From NCBI GenBank assembly GCA_002356215.1, contig AP017959.1, positions 1,814,195 to 1,878,194 on the forward strand: DNA of 64,000 nucleotides. Reading direction: 5' to 3'. Of the stretch, positions 36,060-45,156 are shown one piece after another (positions within the stretch are counted from its first letter, which is position 1; each line of letters opens with the position of its first letter). The notes under the pieces are model-generated. The model did no database searches. It saw only the letters and a list, made by a program, of their open reading frames with translations, and was not told the DNA's origin. Made by a program: the position numbers and the translations under genes. Source of the DNA: [Synechococcus] sp. NIES-970 (GTDB lineage: Bacteria; Cyanobacteriota; Cyanobacteriia; Cyanobacteriales; MRBY01).

Positions 36060-36395
36060 TTAGTAGCGGGTTTGGTTGGGCTTGTAAACAATGAAGCTCA
36101 CAGTCTGACACTGCTTGATGTTGTCGAAGCCAACAACCCGGATGTAGCAGTCAGAGTACTCACTACGGCACTCACGCACTTCATTAAGCACCTCTTGGGC
36201 AGAAGATGCGTTGAAGAGGGGAAGCTTCCAAAGAGTCCAGTGGTGCAGTTCAGGAGTGGGGTCTTTTTCGAACTCAACGCCAGGAATATAGCCCTGGTCA
36301 ATCATGAATTGAACCTGGCGAGCAATCTGCTGATCGCTGAGGGGAGGCAGATAAGAAAGAGTTTCGTAACGCTTTTCTTTAGGTAAAGTTTTCAT
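36060..36395 (-). CDS. rbcS: Rubisco small subunit
   Basis: Small subunit of form IB Rubisco, 111 residues, capping the L8 core and located in the carboxysome. It has [19 protein letters not shown] near 10, [25 protein letters not shown] near 37 and the C-terminal FIVYKP. Length is typical for cyanobacteria, with no insertion of the plant betaA-betaB loop type. Last gene of rbcLXS, 30 bases after rbcX, and directly followed by a strong terminator. Confidence 0.97.
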   Translation of the reverse strand: MKTLPKEKRYETLSYLPPLSDQQIARQVQFMIDQGYIPGVEFEKDPTPELHHWTLWKLPLFNASSAQEVLNEVRECRSEYSDCYIRVVGFDNIKQCQTVSFIVYKPNQTRY

Positions 36396-36425
36396 TGATT
36401 TATGTCCTCTTTATAGGATCAAAGT

Positions 36426-36830
36426 TTATTCAGAATCTTCTGAAAGATCGGACTCAACGCTGTTGGCTTGGGCCCTATCAGTTGATGAAGAATCAACCTG
36501 AGTTAAACGCTCTAGGAGAGAACGACGATGTTTTCCATTGGACTGCTTAATTTGGCTTAAAACCATTTCTGGTAAAAATTCCAAAACATTCTCTGCCAGA
36601 GTTTCCCGTACCGTCAAAATTCTGAGGACGAGTTCTTTGTTTTCTGCCATCATCGCTTCGAGGTACAGATCACTGGCCTGAACGGGATGGCGTTCCGAAA
36701 ACTCACTGAGCCAGAGGGCTTGTCCAGGATTGGTCTCACTAAGCTGTTGACTAATTAGACGAACGGCCTGATAGGTCAAGTAATTCTGCAAAGTGATCGC
36801 CGTTTCCTGCGCAACTTTTTTAAACTCCAT
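36426..36830 (-). CDS. rbcX: RbcX Rubisco assembly chaperone
   Basis: Homodimeric chaperone that binds the C-terminal tail of RbcL and helps L8 assembly, 134 residues. The helical core begins FKKVAQETAITLQNYLTYQAVRLISQQLSETNP, matching the family N-terminus; WLSEFSERHPVQASDLYLEAMM near 41 forms the central helix. The C-terminal tail after about 112 is Ser/Asp-rich and probably disordered. Position between rbcL and rbcS is the common cyanobacterial order. Confidence 0.95.
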   Translation of the reverse strand: MEFKKVAQETAITLQNYLTYQAVRLISQQLSETNPGQALWLSEFSERHPVQASDLYLEAMMAENKELVLRILTVRETLAENVLEFLPEMVLSQIKQSNGKHRRSLLERLTQVDSSSTDRAQANSVESDLSEDSE

Positions 36831-36898
36831 GGGAGGGAACCATCAGTGAATAGGTCAATTTTGGCAAACTTTCCCATTCACTGATGCTCACCAAGAGC

Positions 36899-38314
36899 TT
36901 AGAGAGTGTCAACGGTGTCGAATTCGAACTTGATTTCCTTCCACAGGTCGAGGGCAGCCGCCAATTCAGGAGACCACTTACCTGCTTCACGGAGGACATC
37001 ATTACCTTCACGGGCCAAGCTACGACCTTCGTTACGGGCTTGAATACAAGCTTCAAGGGCAACACGGTTTGCAGTTGCACCAGGTGCGTTACCCCAGGGG
37101 TGACCAAGAGTACCACCACCAAACTGGAGGCAGGAATCATCACCGAAGATTTCAACGAGGGCAGGCATGTGCCATACGTGAATACCGCCGGAAGCCACAG
37201 GCATTGTGCCGGGGAGGGAGGCGTAGTCTTGGGTGAAGAATACACCGCGAGAACGATCTTCCTCGACGTAGTCTTCACGCATTAGGTCTACGAAACCGAG
37301 AGTACCAGCGCGATCGCCTTCGAGTTTACCGACGACAGTACCGGAGTGGAGGTGGTCACCACCAGAGAGGCGAAGACACTTAGCGAGAACGCGGAAGTGA
37401 ATCCCGTGGTTCTTCTGACGGTCGATGACCGCGTGCATTGCCCGGTGGATGTGGAGCAGGACGCCGTTATCACGACACCATTTCGCCAGGGTAGTGTTCG
37501 CAGTGAAACCACCAGTTAAGAAATCGTGCATCACGATGGGAGTACCGATTTCTTTTGCGAATTCAGCCCGCTTGAGCATTTCTTCGCAGGTACCAGCGGT
37601 GACGTTGAGGTAGTGACCCTTAACTTCGTTGGTTTCAGCTTGGGCTTTTTCGATGGCTTCTTGAACAAACAGGAAGCGATCGCGCCAGCGCATGAAAGGC
37701 TGAGAGTTGATGTTTTCGTCGTCCTTGGTGAAGTCGAGACCACCACGGAGACATTCATAAACCGCACGACCGTAGTTCTTCGCAGACAGACCGAGCTTGG
37801 GCTTAATCGTACAACCGAGCAGAGGACGACCGTACTTGTTGAGGAGGTCACGCTCTACAGTGATACCGTGGGGAGGACCTTGGTAGGTTTTGATTAGCGC
37901 AACGGGGAAGCGGATATCTTCTAAACGCAGGGCCCGGAGAGCTTTGAAACCGAATACGTTACCAACCAAAGAGGTCAGAACGTTAGTGATCGAACCTTCT
38001 TCGAACAGGTCGAGGGGGTACGCCACAAAACAGAAATACTGGTTGTCTTCACCGGGAACAGGTTCAACACTGTAACAACGGCCTTTGTAGCGATCGAGAT
38101 CAGTGAGACCATCGGTCCATACAGTGGTCCAAGTACCAGTAGAAGATTCAGCGGCAACAGCTGCAGCACACTCTTCGGGGGGGACTCCAGGTTGGGGAGT
38201 CATCCGGAAACAAGCGAGTAAGTCGGTATCTTTCGGGGTGTAATCGGGGGTGTAGTAAGTCAGGCGGTAGTCCTGTACACCGGCATTAAACCCAGCAGAT
38301 TTGGTCTGAACCAT
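36899..38314 (-). CDS. rbcL: Rubisco large subunit
   Basis: Catalytic subunit of form IB Rubisco, 471 residues, fixing CO2 on ribulose bisphosphate. The start at 38314 has GGAGG at 38323-38327; a further upstream in-frame codon would add six residues. Active-site features are present: [15 protein letters not shown] near 170, the carbamylated Lys in [11 protein letters not shown] near 198, HIHRAMH near 290, and loop 6 GKLEGDR near 330. The C-terminus [12 protein letters not shown] is the RbcX-binding tail. First gene of rbcLXS, with a 458-base upstream region holding an RbcR-type motif. Confidence 0.98.
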   Translation of the reverse strand: MVQTKSAGFNAGVQDYRLTYYTPDYTPKDTDLLACFRMTPQPGVPPEECAAAVAAESSTGTWTTVWTDGLTDLDRYKGRCYSVEPVPGEDNQYFCFVAYPLDLFEEGSITNVLTSLVGNVFGFKALRALRLEDIRFPVALIKTYQGPPHGITVERDLLNKYGRPLLGCTIKPKLGLSAKNYGRAVYECLRGGLDFTKDDENINSQPFMRWRDRFLFVQEAIEKAQAETNEVKGHYLNVTAGTCEEMLKRAEFAKEIGTPIVMHDFLTGGFTANTTLAKWCRDNGVLLHIHRAMHAVIDRQKNHGIHFRVLAKCLRLSGGDHLHSGTVVGKLEGDRAGTLGFVDLMREDYVEEDRSRGVFFTQDYASLPGTMPVASGGIHVWHMPALVEIFGDDSCLQFGGGTLGHPWGNAPGATANRVALEACIQARNEGRSLAREGNDVLREAGKWSPELAAALDLWKEIKFEFDTVDTL

Positions 38315-38338
38315 GCGGTTTTCCTCCAGCAAAAATGC

Positions 38339-38371
38339 TTATCTTGAACAGATAAATACCCTTCCGGGTAT
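38339..38371 (-). promoter_or_regulatory. Two adjacent small hairpins in the rbcL leader
   Basis: TTATC-n7-GATAA (38339-38355) touches ATACCC-ttcc-GGGTAT (38356-38371). Both arms are perfect. They lie 24 to 57 bases before the rbcL ATG and just upstream of the GGAGG, so in the mRNA they could affect stability or translation. Confidence 0.5.
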
Positions 38372-38456
38372 CGTTGGTCGAAAACTTCAAAAATCTTATG
38401 TTGGCAAAGTTGCTTTTTAAAATTCTGAAGATTCAAGTCTTATGACTTTCTTTAAT

Positions 38457-38477
38457 CTGTGGGATATGTTACCACAG
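38457..38477 (-). promoter_or_regulatory. Inverted repeat in the rbcL upstream region
   Basis: CTGTGG and CCACAG (38457-38462 and 38472-38477) are perfect 6-bp arms around nine bases. It could be an operator half-site pair or a leader hairpin; the transcription start is not known from sequence. Confidence 0.35.
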
Positions 38478-38535
38478 CGCCGACTTATTTTTTTCTTTTG
38501 TTACCAAAAAAAGATTGCTTTTATTTTTTGAGTTG

Positions 38536-38550
38536 ATTAGCATTTCTAAT
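38536..38550. promoter_or_regulatory. RbcR-type operator upstream of rbcL
   Basis: ATTAG-CATTT-CTAAT is a perfect match to the ATTA(G/A)-N5-(C/T)TAAT motif reported for the LysR-type activator RbcR of Calvin-cycle and carboxysome genes. It lies about 222-236 bases before the rbcL start, an expected activator position if the leader is long. Motif evidence only. Confidence 0.6.
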
Positions 38551-38592
38551 GCTGTGATCTTGACGCCTACAGAAACACCCCAAGCTGACCCA

Positions 38593-38639
38593 TAAAAACA
38601 ATAAAACACCCAGCAAACTCAATGGTTTTCCTCGCTGGG
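38593..38639 (-). terminator. Terminator of the ccm operon
   Basis: On the minus strand CCCAGC ... GCTGGG with an inner AAAC/GTTT stem is followed by TGTTTTATTGTTTTTA. It lies about 150 bases past the ccmN stop and before the rbcL promoter, so ccm and rbc can be separate transcripts. Confidence 0.6.
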
Positions 38640-38790
38640 GTTCTCACTAAAATTGCTTGCAGGGAGAGGCTTTTCCCCTATGGACAATCATGAAGGAAAA
38701 GATGAATATTTTGGGTGTTTCTCAATGATTTTTCTAGAGAATTTTGGAGATTTAATTGCCTCTCAATAAATCGCAAGCTTAAAGCTCAAG

Positions 38791-39444
38791 TTATGGGTGA
38801 TCGGGTTTATTTAGATTATTAAGAGAGTTCTGGTGAGGGAATAGGGTCATTAACAGTTGATTAATATAAACTTGTCCCACAACAGGTGCTTTTTCGGTAG
38901 GCGCTGAGGGAGAGGGAAGATCTGGTGTTGTGGAGATAACTTCGGCCTTAGGTTCAGGGGGAGTGGCATTTTCTACGGCGGGAGAAGTTGGCGATCGCCC
39001 TTGGTCTAGGGGCTGAGTGGGGACACTTTCGGCTTGCCAAGGATCCTGCTCGGCCGATGTTGCCTCTGGGTGAGGTGCCGATGAAGGGGGCACAATTGTT
39101 GACCGCGAAGTGTCTCCGACTAAACTGTTCGGGGGCAGGAGAGTTGCGGCAAGGATCGAAGCTTGAAAAATAGTCGAACCATAGCCAATGCAGACATTTT
39201 CACCCACAGAACAGTGACCGAGGATCAAACAACCAGCTCCAACAATCGCACTACTGTGGATCTCAATGTTTCCTCCATGGGCCTGAATCACTGCCCCGGC
39301 ACCAATACAAACCCCAGCAGCGATCGCCACATAGCAGCCAGCAGTTGCCTGCAGGATTACACCGGGGGCAATAACCGCTTGGGGGTGAATTCTAACATCA
39401 CCACTGATTTGAATATCGGAACAGGTAATTGCCGGAGAAGTCAC
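38791..39444 (-). CDS. ccmN: CcmN carboxysome assembly protein
   Basis: Adaptor between CcmM/Rubisco and the shell, 217 residues. The N-terminal half (about 15-120) has hexapeptide repeats (VRIHPQAVIAPGVIL, VCIGAGAVIQAHGGNIEIHS, VCIGYGSTIF) that bind CcmM. A Pro/Ala/Glu-rich linker (about 125-190) follows. The C-terminal amphipathic helix VYINQLLMTLFPH near 192 is the encapsulation peptide that binds CcmK shell proteins. Last gene of ccmK2K1LMN. Confidence 0.95.
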   Translation of the reverse strand: MTSPAITCSDIQISGDVRIHPQAVIAPGVILQATAGCYVAIAAGVCIGAGAVIQAHGGNIEIHSSAIVGAGCLILGHCSVGENVCIGYGSTIFQASILAATLLPPNSLVGDTSRSTIVPPSSAPHPEATSAEQDPWQAESVPTQPLDQGRSPTSPAVENATPPEPKAEVISTTPDLPSPSAPTEKAPVVGQVYINQLLMTLFPHQNSLNNLNKPDHP

Positions 39445-39541
39445 AATAGTTCGTTAAACAGTGATCTACAAAGGATCACTAGGGGACTAAAAGCGGGGGG
39501 ATGTTACGAAATCCCCCATCTAAGCGTTATAGGAAAAGTAA

Positions 39542-41515
39542 TTAAGGACGCTGGATAATTTCCTCAAGCACCCGTCTTCTTGCTGCTTCATCCACACCAA
39601 TTAGGCGCACATACTCACCACTATGGTCCTGGAGGCAGGTTTCTAGACGACGCAATACTTCATTTTCTTGGGTGCTATCGATCGTGCCACAGCTACTCCA
39701 GGACTTAACCCGGAAGCGACGCTTATCTGCATGCTCCGTGCCGATCTTATAGCCCTGCATCAAAAGCGATCGCACCTTTGAGACCACTTCGCCAGTGAGC
39801 TTGTTGCCACCATGATTGCTGCTAAAGCCAATATTGGTGGTGTTTGCCGGAGCACTACTTGCAAAACTTGTGGTGGTGTTGCTAGCTGTCTGGGTGGGAG
39901 CGCTGTTGCCTGGACGCTGGACGATAATTTCCGCTACTCTCGTCTTCGTGCTGGGGTCAACGGCAATCAGTTGCACATATTCATTGGGAAACTGCCCGGC
40001 GATCGCCTGAACATTCCCTAAAATTTGACCCGCAGAATGACCATCGACAAACCCCGCCCCTAACCAAGATTGGGTCTTAAAGCGACGAGTACTGGCATGC
40101 TCTGCCGTGAAAGTGCATCCCTGACTTGCCAAGGCAGCAATTTGACTCGCAACATCACCTCCCACTGCGGTGTTGACAATACCACTGCCTCGGTGGGTAT
40201 TGGCGGCCCCACCAGTAGCGAGGGTCGTTGTTTCTCCAGGGCGCTGGACAATGATTTCTGCAACACGGGATTTGCTGTTAGGGTCCACGGCAATCAGCTG
40301 CACATACTCACCAGCATATTGGCCCAATAGAGCACTAACGTTAGCAATGATCTGTTCAGCGGAATGGCCTTCCACAAAACCGGCACTCAACCAAGATTTG
40401 GTCTTGAAGCGCCGTTTGTTCGCATGTTCTGCCGTGAAGGTACATCCCTGGGCCGCGAAGGAGCGAATCTGAGAGGTTAGATCGCCACTAACAGCCCCTG
40501 ACTGTACACCACCACCACTGCTGCGAGCAGGTGCACTGTAAGCATTACCAGAAGCAGCTTGAATCGGGGCATTATCCCCAGGACGCTGGACAATAATCTC
40601 TGCAGAACGTGATTTGCTATTGGGGTCAACCGCAATCAATTGCACATATTCCCCAGCGTGATTTGCAAGAATTCGGCTCAAATTAGCAATGATTTGATCA
40701 GCAGAGCGACCCTCCACAAAGCCAGCACTCAGCCAAGATTTGGTCTTGAAGCGTCGTTTGTTCGCATGTTCTGCCGTGAAGGTACATCCCTGAGCCGCGA
40801 GGCCACGCACCTGATTGTAAAGATCTCCGTTTGAACTCATATTTCCCACCGATTGGTTGTCACTAGTACCGCTTATATTTTTAGAAGAGGAAGGGGTAAT
40901 TGGTTGGTCTGTGGTTGGTTCCACATTGCTAGAATTAGGAGCCTCCCCGAGTAGAGCACCATTGATTTCGATGACTCGCTTCGCAAAAACACGATCTGCA
41001 TCGGTCACATTGGAGAGACGTTCTACCTGTTGTTGGCTGGTAATCACGGCCCCAGAGGGGACATATTTGCCAGGGGGAATGTCTACATCTTGAATGAGGG
41101 CGTGCATCATAATGACACAGCCGTCCCCAATTCGGGCATTGAAAACCGTAGACCGAAATCCAATAAAACAGTCGTTGCCAATGTAGGCAGGGCCGTGGAT
41201 CAAGGCCATGTGGGTGATGCAACTGCGATCGCCAATCCAAACAGAATAGTCTTGGCCATCGGCGCCAACCACTCGCCCTTGTTCTAAGCCATGGATGACT
41301 ACACCATCCTGGATATTTGCTGCCGACCCAATATAAAAAGGCGCGCCCTCATCTGCCCGGATGGATGTCCCCGGAGAGATGAGCACGTTTTCACAAACTG
41401 TGACGTCACCAATTAGATTCGAGAAAGAATGCACATAGGCGCTTTCGTGGATCTTGGGCTCTGCTAGGTCTTTAGACCAAGGTGTTGGGGGCGCCGCGGC
41501 ACTGCGGACTACCAT
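39542..41515 (-). CDS. ccmM: CcmM carboxysome scaffold with gamma-carbonic-anhydrase domain and four SSU-like repeats
   Basis: Organises Rubisco into the carboxysome core, 657 residues. The N-terminal gamma-carbonic anhydrase-like beta-helix (about 1-200) has [20 protein letters not shown] near 93, keeping His ligands of the zinc site. Four Rubisco small-subunit-like repeats follow (about 40828-40580, 40480-40235, 40150-39905 and 39790-39545), sharing [21 protein letters not shown]-type motifs; the last is diverged ([19 protein letters not shown]). The long linkers between repeats are Ser/Ala/Gly-rich. A full-length and a short form are expected. Confidence 0.96.
   Translation of the reverse strand: MVVRSAAAPPTPWSKDLAEPKIHESAYVHSFSNLIGDVTVCENVLISPGTSIRADEGAPFYIGSAANIQDGVVIHGLEQGRVVGADGQDYSVWIGDRSCITHMALIHGPAYIGNDCFIGFRSTVFNARIGDGCVIMMHALIQDVDIPPGKYVPSGAVITSQQQVERLSNVTDADRVFAKRVIEINGALLGEAPNSSNVEPTTDQPITPSSSKNISGTSDNQSVGNMSSNGDLYNQVRGLAAQGCTFTAEHANKRRFKTKSWLSAGFVEGRSADQIIANLSRILANHAGEYVQLIAVDPNSKSRSAEIIVQRPGDNAPIQAASGNAYSAPARSSGGGVQSGAVSGDLTSQIRSFAAQGCTFTAEHANKRRFKTKSWLSAGFVEGHSAEQIIANVSALLGQYAGEYVQLIAVDPNSKSRVAEIIVQRPGETTTLATGGAANTHRGSGIVNTAVGGDVASQIAALASQGCTFTAEHASTRRFKTQSWLGAGFVDGHSAGQILGNVQAIAGQFPNEYVQLIAVDPSTKTRVAEIIVQRPGNSAPTQTASNTTTSFASSAPANTTNIGFSSNHGGNKLTGEVVSKVRSLLMQGYKIGTEHADKRRFRVKSWSSCGTIDSTQENEVLRRLETCLQDHSGEYVRLIGVDEAARRRVLEEIIQRP
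40838..40852 (-). promoter_or_regulatory. Internal ribosome site and start for the short CcmM form
   Basis: An in-frame ATG at 40840 ([13 protein letters not shown]) is preceded by GGTGGGAAAT on the minus strand, just before the first SSU-like repeat. Beta-carboxysomes make a short CcmM (M35/M58-like pair) by internal initiation, so this is the likely start of the form containing only the SSU-like repeats. Confidence 0.65.
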
Positions 41516-41647
41516 GGATCAATCCCTCCTCTCAATGTCATTGATTGCCTATCTTGCTCGTCTCAGACCATTTGCCATAAATTACTTGCATCTACCAAGG
41601 GAGCGAGCTAGTAGATGAGCTCTGGAACAGTTGATAGGGCTTCACTT

Positions 41648-41947
41648 TTAGCCCGCATCTTTTTTACTGTAGAGGGAGCGGTTGTCAACATTTACGGTGT
41701 CAATAATCCCGACTACCATTGCATCTAATGGTCTTTCCCCCATTCCCGTTTCTGTACGGGCAGCACTCCCCCGGCTCACCAAAACCCACTCATTGACACC
41801 TGCACCTACGAGGTCCCCTGCCACTTCGTATTTGGGTAGGGCTTGACCTTGTTCGTTGATAAATTGAACGAGCAAAAACTTAATCCCCCGGAGGCTTTCG
41901 GTTTTGTAAGTGCTAACGACAGTGCCACGTACTTTGGCAATTTGCAT
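41648..41947 (-). CDS. ccmL: CcmL carboxysome vertex protein
   Basis: Pentameric shell protein of the EutN/CcmL family, 99 residues, closing the icosahedral vertices. It starts MQIAKVRGTVVSTYKTESLRGIK and has LVGAGVNEWVLVSRGSAAR near 47 and DAMVVGIIDTVNVD near 75, all family features. It lies between ccmK1 and ccmM. Confidence 0.96.
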   Translation of the reverse strand: MQIAKVRGTVVSTYKTESLRGIKFLLVQFINEQGQALPKYEVAGDLVGAGVNEWVLVSRGSAARTETGMGERPLDAMVVGIIDTVNVDNRSLYSKKDAG

Positions 41948-41973
41948 GGAAATTTATAACTCAGTTTTTTGAC

Positions 41974-42312
41974 TTAAACTCTTCTCAGAGGTTGGGGATT
42001 GACACTTTCCCGGAATTGCTCAACAGCTTCGGTGTAGCGGATGGGCAGAACGTATTCGAGGTTTTCGTGGGGACGGGCGATGATGTGGGTAGAAAGAACT
42101 TGCCCGCCGTTAACGCGGCTAACATTCTCGGTACCGGCAGAAACAGATGCTTGAACCTCAGAAACGTCACCACGAACGATAACTGTGACGCGGCCGCTAC
42201 CGATTTTTTCGTAACCAACTAGGGTGACGCGAGCGGCTTTTACCATAGCATCAGCGGCTTCGACAACTGCGGGGAAACCGAGGGTTTCTACCATTCCGAC
42301 TGCAATAGACAT
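41974..42312 (-). CDS. ccmK1: CcmK1 carboxysome shell hexamer protein
   Basis: BMC-domain facet protein, 112 residues. It shares nearly all of its first 100 residues with the adjacent paralogue ([39 protein letters not shown]) and carries a longer C-terminal tail ([12 protein letters not shown]). Tail length and order suggest ccmK1 after ccmK2, as in other beta-cyanobacteria. The pore loop KIGSGRVT is present. Confidence 0.92.
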   Translation of the reverse strand: MSIAVGMVETLGFPAVVEAADAMVKAARVTLVGYEKIGSGRVTVIVRGDVSEVQASVSAGTENVSRVNGGQVLSTHIIARPHENLEYVLPIRYTEAVEQFRESVNPQPLRRV

Positions 42313-42410
42313 TGAGTTTTTCCTCTTGCTTTTTTATAAAAGATAGGTTTAGGGCGCTACAGAGGTTGCGAAACCGTTAGGAGTGGCGATCGCCCCTCTG
42401 TGCTGAAAAT

Positions 42411-42722
42411 CTAATAAGTTCTGAATTGCTCGACTTCTTCGGTGTAGCGAATGGGCAGAACGTATTCGAGGTTTTCGTGGGGACGGGCGATGATGTGGGT
42501 GGAGAGAACTTCGCCACCATTGACACGGTTAGCACTTTCAATCCCAGCGGAAACAGATGCTTGAACCTCAGAAACGTCACCACGGACGATAACTGTGACG
42601 CGGCCGCTACCGATTTTTTCGTAACCAACCAGGGTTACACGGGCAGCTTTCACCATCGCGTCAGCGGCTTCTACGACTGCAGGAAAGCCACGGGTTTCAA
42701 TCATTCCAACTGCAATAGGCAT
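42411..42722 (-). CDS. ccmK2: CcmK2 carboxysome shell hexamer protein
   Basis: BMC-domain shell protein, 103 residues, first gene of the ccmK2K1LMN operon. It has [21 protein letters not shown] near 10 and the conserved pore motif KIGSGRVTV near 36. It ends [12 protein letters not shown]. Distinct from CcmK1 mainly at residues 60-72 and the C-terminus, so the two arose by tandem duplication and conversion. Confidence 0.93.
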   Translation of the reverse strand: MPIAVGMIETRGFPAVVEAADAMVKAARVTLVGYEKIGSGRVTVIVRGDVSEVQASVSAGIESANRVNGGEVLSTHIIARPHENLEYVLPIRYTEEVEQFRTY

Positions 42723-43090
42723 TTACTTTAATCCTCGCTTATCAAGCTTAAATGTCTTAAAAATAATTTTAAGGAACAGGTGTCCCCTTAGGGTGTTTGT
42801 CTGCTTCTAGTTGGGGGTCACGGAAGCGCTGTTGGCTTGCCACGGCCGCTATGGGGAGCAAAGTCTCCTCAATGGTGTTGCTGTGGCTAGGGCCAAGGGG
42901 GGCGATCGCCAAGAATCGCGTTTATTACCAATTTTTGGTTTTGGCAAGCTATGAAGAGCATAAGCAACTATGGCACCTTTGACAACATAAACAGTAATGA
43001 TATTTCGTAATACCAAGGTTAAGCAGAGTCAATGCTTTGCTGATGGAAATCGCCGTGTTTTGTGGGGAGACTCATCCAGGGGTTTAGGAG
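42723..43090. other. Interval between the bicA-like gene and ccmK2
   Basis: About 370 bases on the transcribed side of ccmK2, expected to hold the ccm promoter. It contains a HIP1 copy near 42902 and short AT-rich stretches (TTTGACAACATAAACAG near 42977, plus strand). I could not place a confident promoter, and no gene is seen. Confidence 0.4.
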
Positions 43091-44755
43091 CTAAGCTTTT
43101 GGGTGCTGAATTAGGGTGATTGCCTGCTGGAGGGCATCTAAACGATTCGTTACACGATTGCGCGGTGGTAGTAGGCGTAAAACCTCTAATTTTTTGAGGC
43201 GATCGCGCACTTGGCCCCTGGCTCCTACCAAGAAAATTTCCCGTTGACGATCGTAGGCATCCCGGATCATTGTCTCCACAGCTAAAGAAGCCGTCACCCC
43301 CATGCGGGGAACCTCACTCAGGTCTAAAATCAACACCTCATATTGGGCGACAATCGCCATGCGTTGGGCGATCCCCTTCGCCGCCCCAAAGCTCATGGGC
43401 CCACTCAGACAAAACAAAATAATTCGCCCCTGGGCCTGTTCTAATAACTCCCGCTCCCGGGCATTCAAGGTTGTTGTGTCGCTGCCTGCCGTGATCGTCT
43501 CGAGTCGTTGCATTTGTAAATCAGTCAAGCTCTTAACGGTCAGTAAATTGGCGATAAAAACCCCAATTGCCACAGCTGCAATCAAATCCACAAAAACAGT
43601 CAAGAACAAGACACCATACATCAGGCCAGTTGCTTTCCAGGAAATTTTGTGGGCCCGCTTCAAAAAACTCCAGTCAATAATGTCAAAACCCACCTTGATT
43701 AAAATGCCGGCTAAAACCGCATGGGGAATTGGAGCCGTCAGAGGTGCTGCCCCCAACAAAACTACGACAAGCACCGCCGCATGAATTATCCCAGCTAGAT
43801 TACTTTTGCCACCAGAGCGGACATTGATCACCGTACGCATGGTCGCCCCTGCCCCCGGTAATCCCCCAACCAACCCCGAAAGAATATTCCCGATGCCTTG
43901 ACCAATCAGCTCTTGGTCTGAATCATGTTGAGTCCGGGTGATGTTGTCGGCTACGAGGGAAGTTAGGAGGGAATCAATCGCCCCCAAGGTGCCAAGAATT
44001 GCACCATAACTCAGCATTTGCCGCAGTAAGGACACATCAAAATAAGGCCAGTGGATGCGCGGTAAACCCTGAGGAATTTCACCAATACGTGCTAAATCAG
44101 GATCAGGGATAGCTAAAGAAAGTAAGGTACAGATAACCAGCGCCAAAAGGGGGGATGGAATAATCTGGTTAAAACGACTGGGATTCAGAACAATAATTAA
44201 AAGGGCGAGGATCCCGAGTCCTGTGGCGCTTGGGTTGAGTTGCACTAGATTTTGGGGCAAGGCTTGGACTGTGGCCCAGATATTGGCATTTCCCTCGGCC
44301 CCTAGGAGCGGCGGTAGTTGGAGAATCAAAATGATCACCCCAATGCCAGACATAAAACCAGAAATGACGGTATAGGGGATCAAGGTAATGTATTTCCCGA
44401 GGCGGAGCACCCCCAAGAGAATCTGGAACAGCCCTCCCAACATCACCACCGTAAAGGCGATCGCCAACCCAGTTATTGGGTCTGTGGCCCTCGTTGCCGC
44501 TGTTATCACTGTCGCCATTACCACGGTCATTGGGCCAGTTGGCCCCGTAATTTGCGCGGGGGTTCCCCCAAAGAGAGCAGCAAAGAAACCGGTAAAAATC
44601 GCCCCATACATCCCGGCGATCGCCCCTGCTCCCGAAGAAACCCCAAAGGCCAAGGCAAGGGGGAGAGCGACAATCGCCGCAGTGAGCCCACCAAACAGAT
44701 CTCCCCGCCAATATTTCAAGTTAGGGAGAGGCATAGAGGCGATGAATTTAACCAT
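43091..44755 (-). CDS. BicA-like SulP bicarbonate transporter
   Basis: SulP family Na+-dependent bicarbonate transporter, about 554 residues from the Met at 44755. Transmembrane domain about 1-400, STAS domain about 430-545. GPTGPMTVVMATVITAAT near 75 and IDSLLTSLVADNI near 258 keep the Asp/Thr pair that coordinates sodium in BicA. The STAS domain has ILDLSEVPRMGVTASLAVET. The protein resembles BicA but differs from the BicA that I remember from PCC 7002 (different N-terminus, TPHG/IPHAV loop), so it is probably a paralogue. Located upstream of ccmK2 on the same strand. Confidence 0.85.
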   Translation of the reverse strand: MVKFIASMPLPNLKYWRGDLFGGLTAAIVALPLALAFGVSSGAGAIAGMYGAIFTGFFAALFGGTPAQITGPTGPMTVVMATVITAATRATDPITGLAIAFTVVMLGGLFQILLGVLRLGKYITLIPYTVISGFMSGIGVIILILQLPPLLGAEGNANIWATVQALPQNLVQLNPSATGLGILALLIIVLNPSRFNQIIPSPLLALVICTLLSLAIPDPDLARIGEIPQGLPRIHWPYFDVSLLRQMLSYGAILGTLGAIDSLLTSLVADNITRTQHDSDQELIGQGIGNILSGLVGGLPGAGATMRTVINVRSGGKSNLAGIIHAAVLVVVLLGAAPLTAPIPHAVLAGILIKVGFDIIDWSFLKRAHKISWKATGLMYGVLFLTVFVDLIAAVAIGVFIANLLTVKSLTDLQMQRLETITAGSDTTTLNARERELLEQAQGRIILFCLSGPMSFGAAKGIAQRMAIVAQYEVLILDLSEVPRMGVTASLAVETMIRDAYDRQREIFLVGARGQVRDRLKKLEVLRLLPPRNRVTNRLDALQQAITLIQHPKA

Positions 44756-45156
44756 GAAAGTACTGCGGCAGATGGGGTAAACCAGGAAAAAGTCAGTGCA
44801 GAGGAATTGTTTCCTGCGGAGCTTCTGATGCCTCAGCATGGACTTTTTCCGTGGGCTCTCCGCTCATCATAGAAGTGGCTCCATGGGGATGAATTTTTAG
44901 AAAAATTAAAAAATGAGCAAAAGCTGACATTTGCCCAGGATGATGGTAGAAGTGCCCTGGGCGATCGCCCCAAGATAAAGGGGAGTGATCATTACGCAAA
45001 TCGAGGCTCCAGGCAGGAAAAAGCAATGAAGTTTTGGGGAAGAGGTAACTAATCGATTACACTCTCTTAAAAGACTTCAGAGTTGATCCGTTAAATACAT
45101 TCTGGCCCCTAAGCGATGTCGGCGGCCTTCTGTTGTGATTATTTTAGAAACCCTCC
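44756..45156. other. Divergent intergenic region, bicA-like gene / ndhF
   Basis: About 400 bases between divergent carbon-uptake genes. A 10-bp palindrome TAATCGATTA lies near 45050-45059, and a HIP1 copy near 44960. No ATAG-N8-CTAT motif was found here, unlike before sbtA, which agrees with a constitutive CupB-type module. No gene detected. Confidence 0.45.

Noticed and set aside
41974-42722. Two nearly identical ccmK genes as an assembly duplication
   Set aside because: They differ in the C-terminus and at residues 60-72, and ccmK2-ccmK1 pairs are normal in beta-cyanobacteria.
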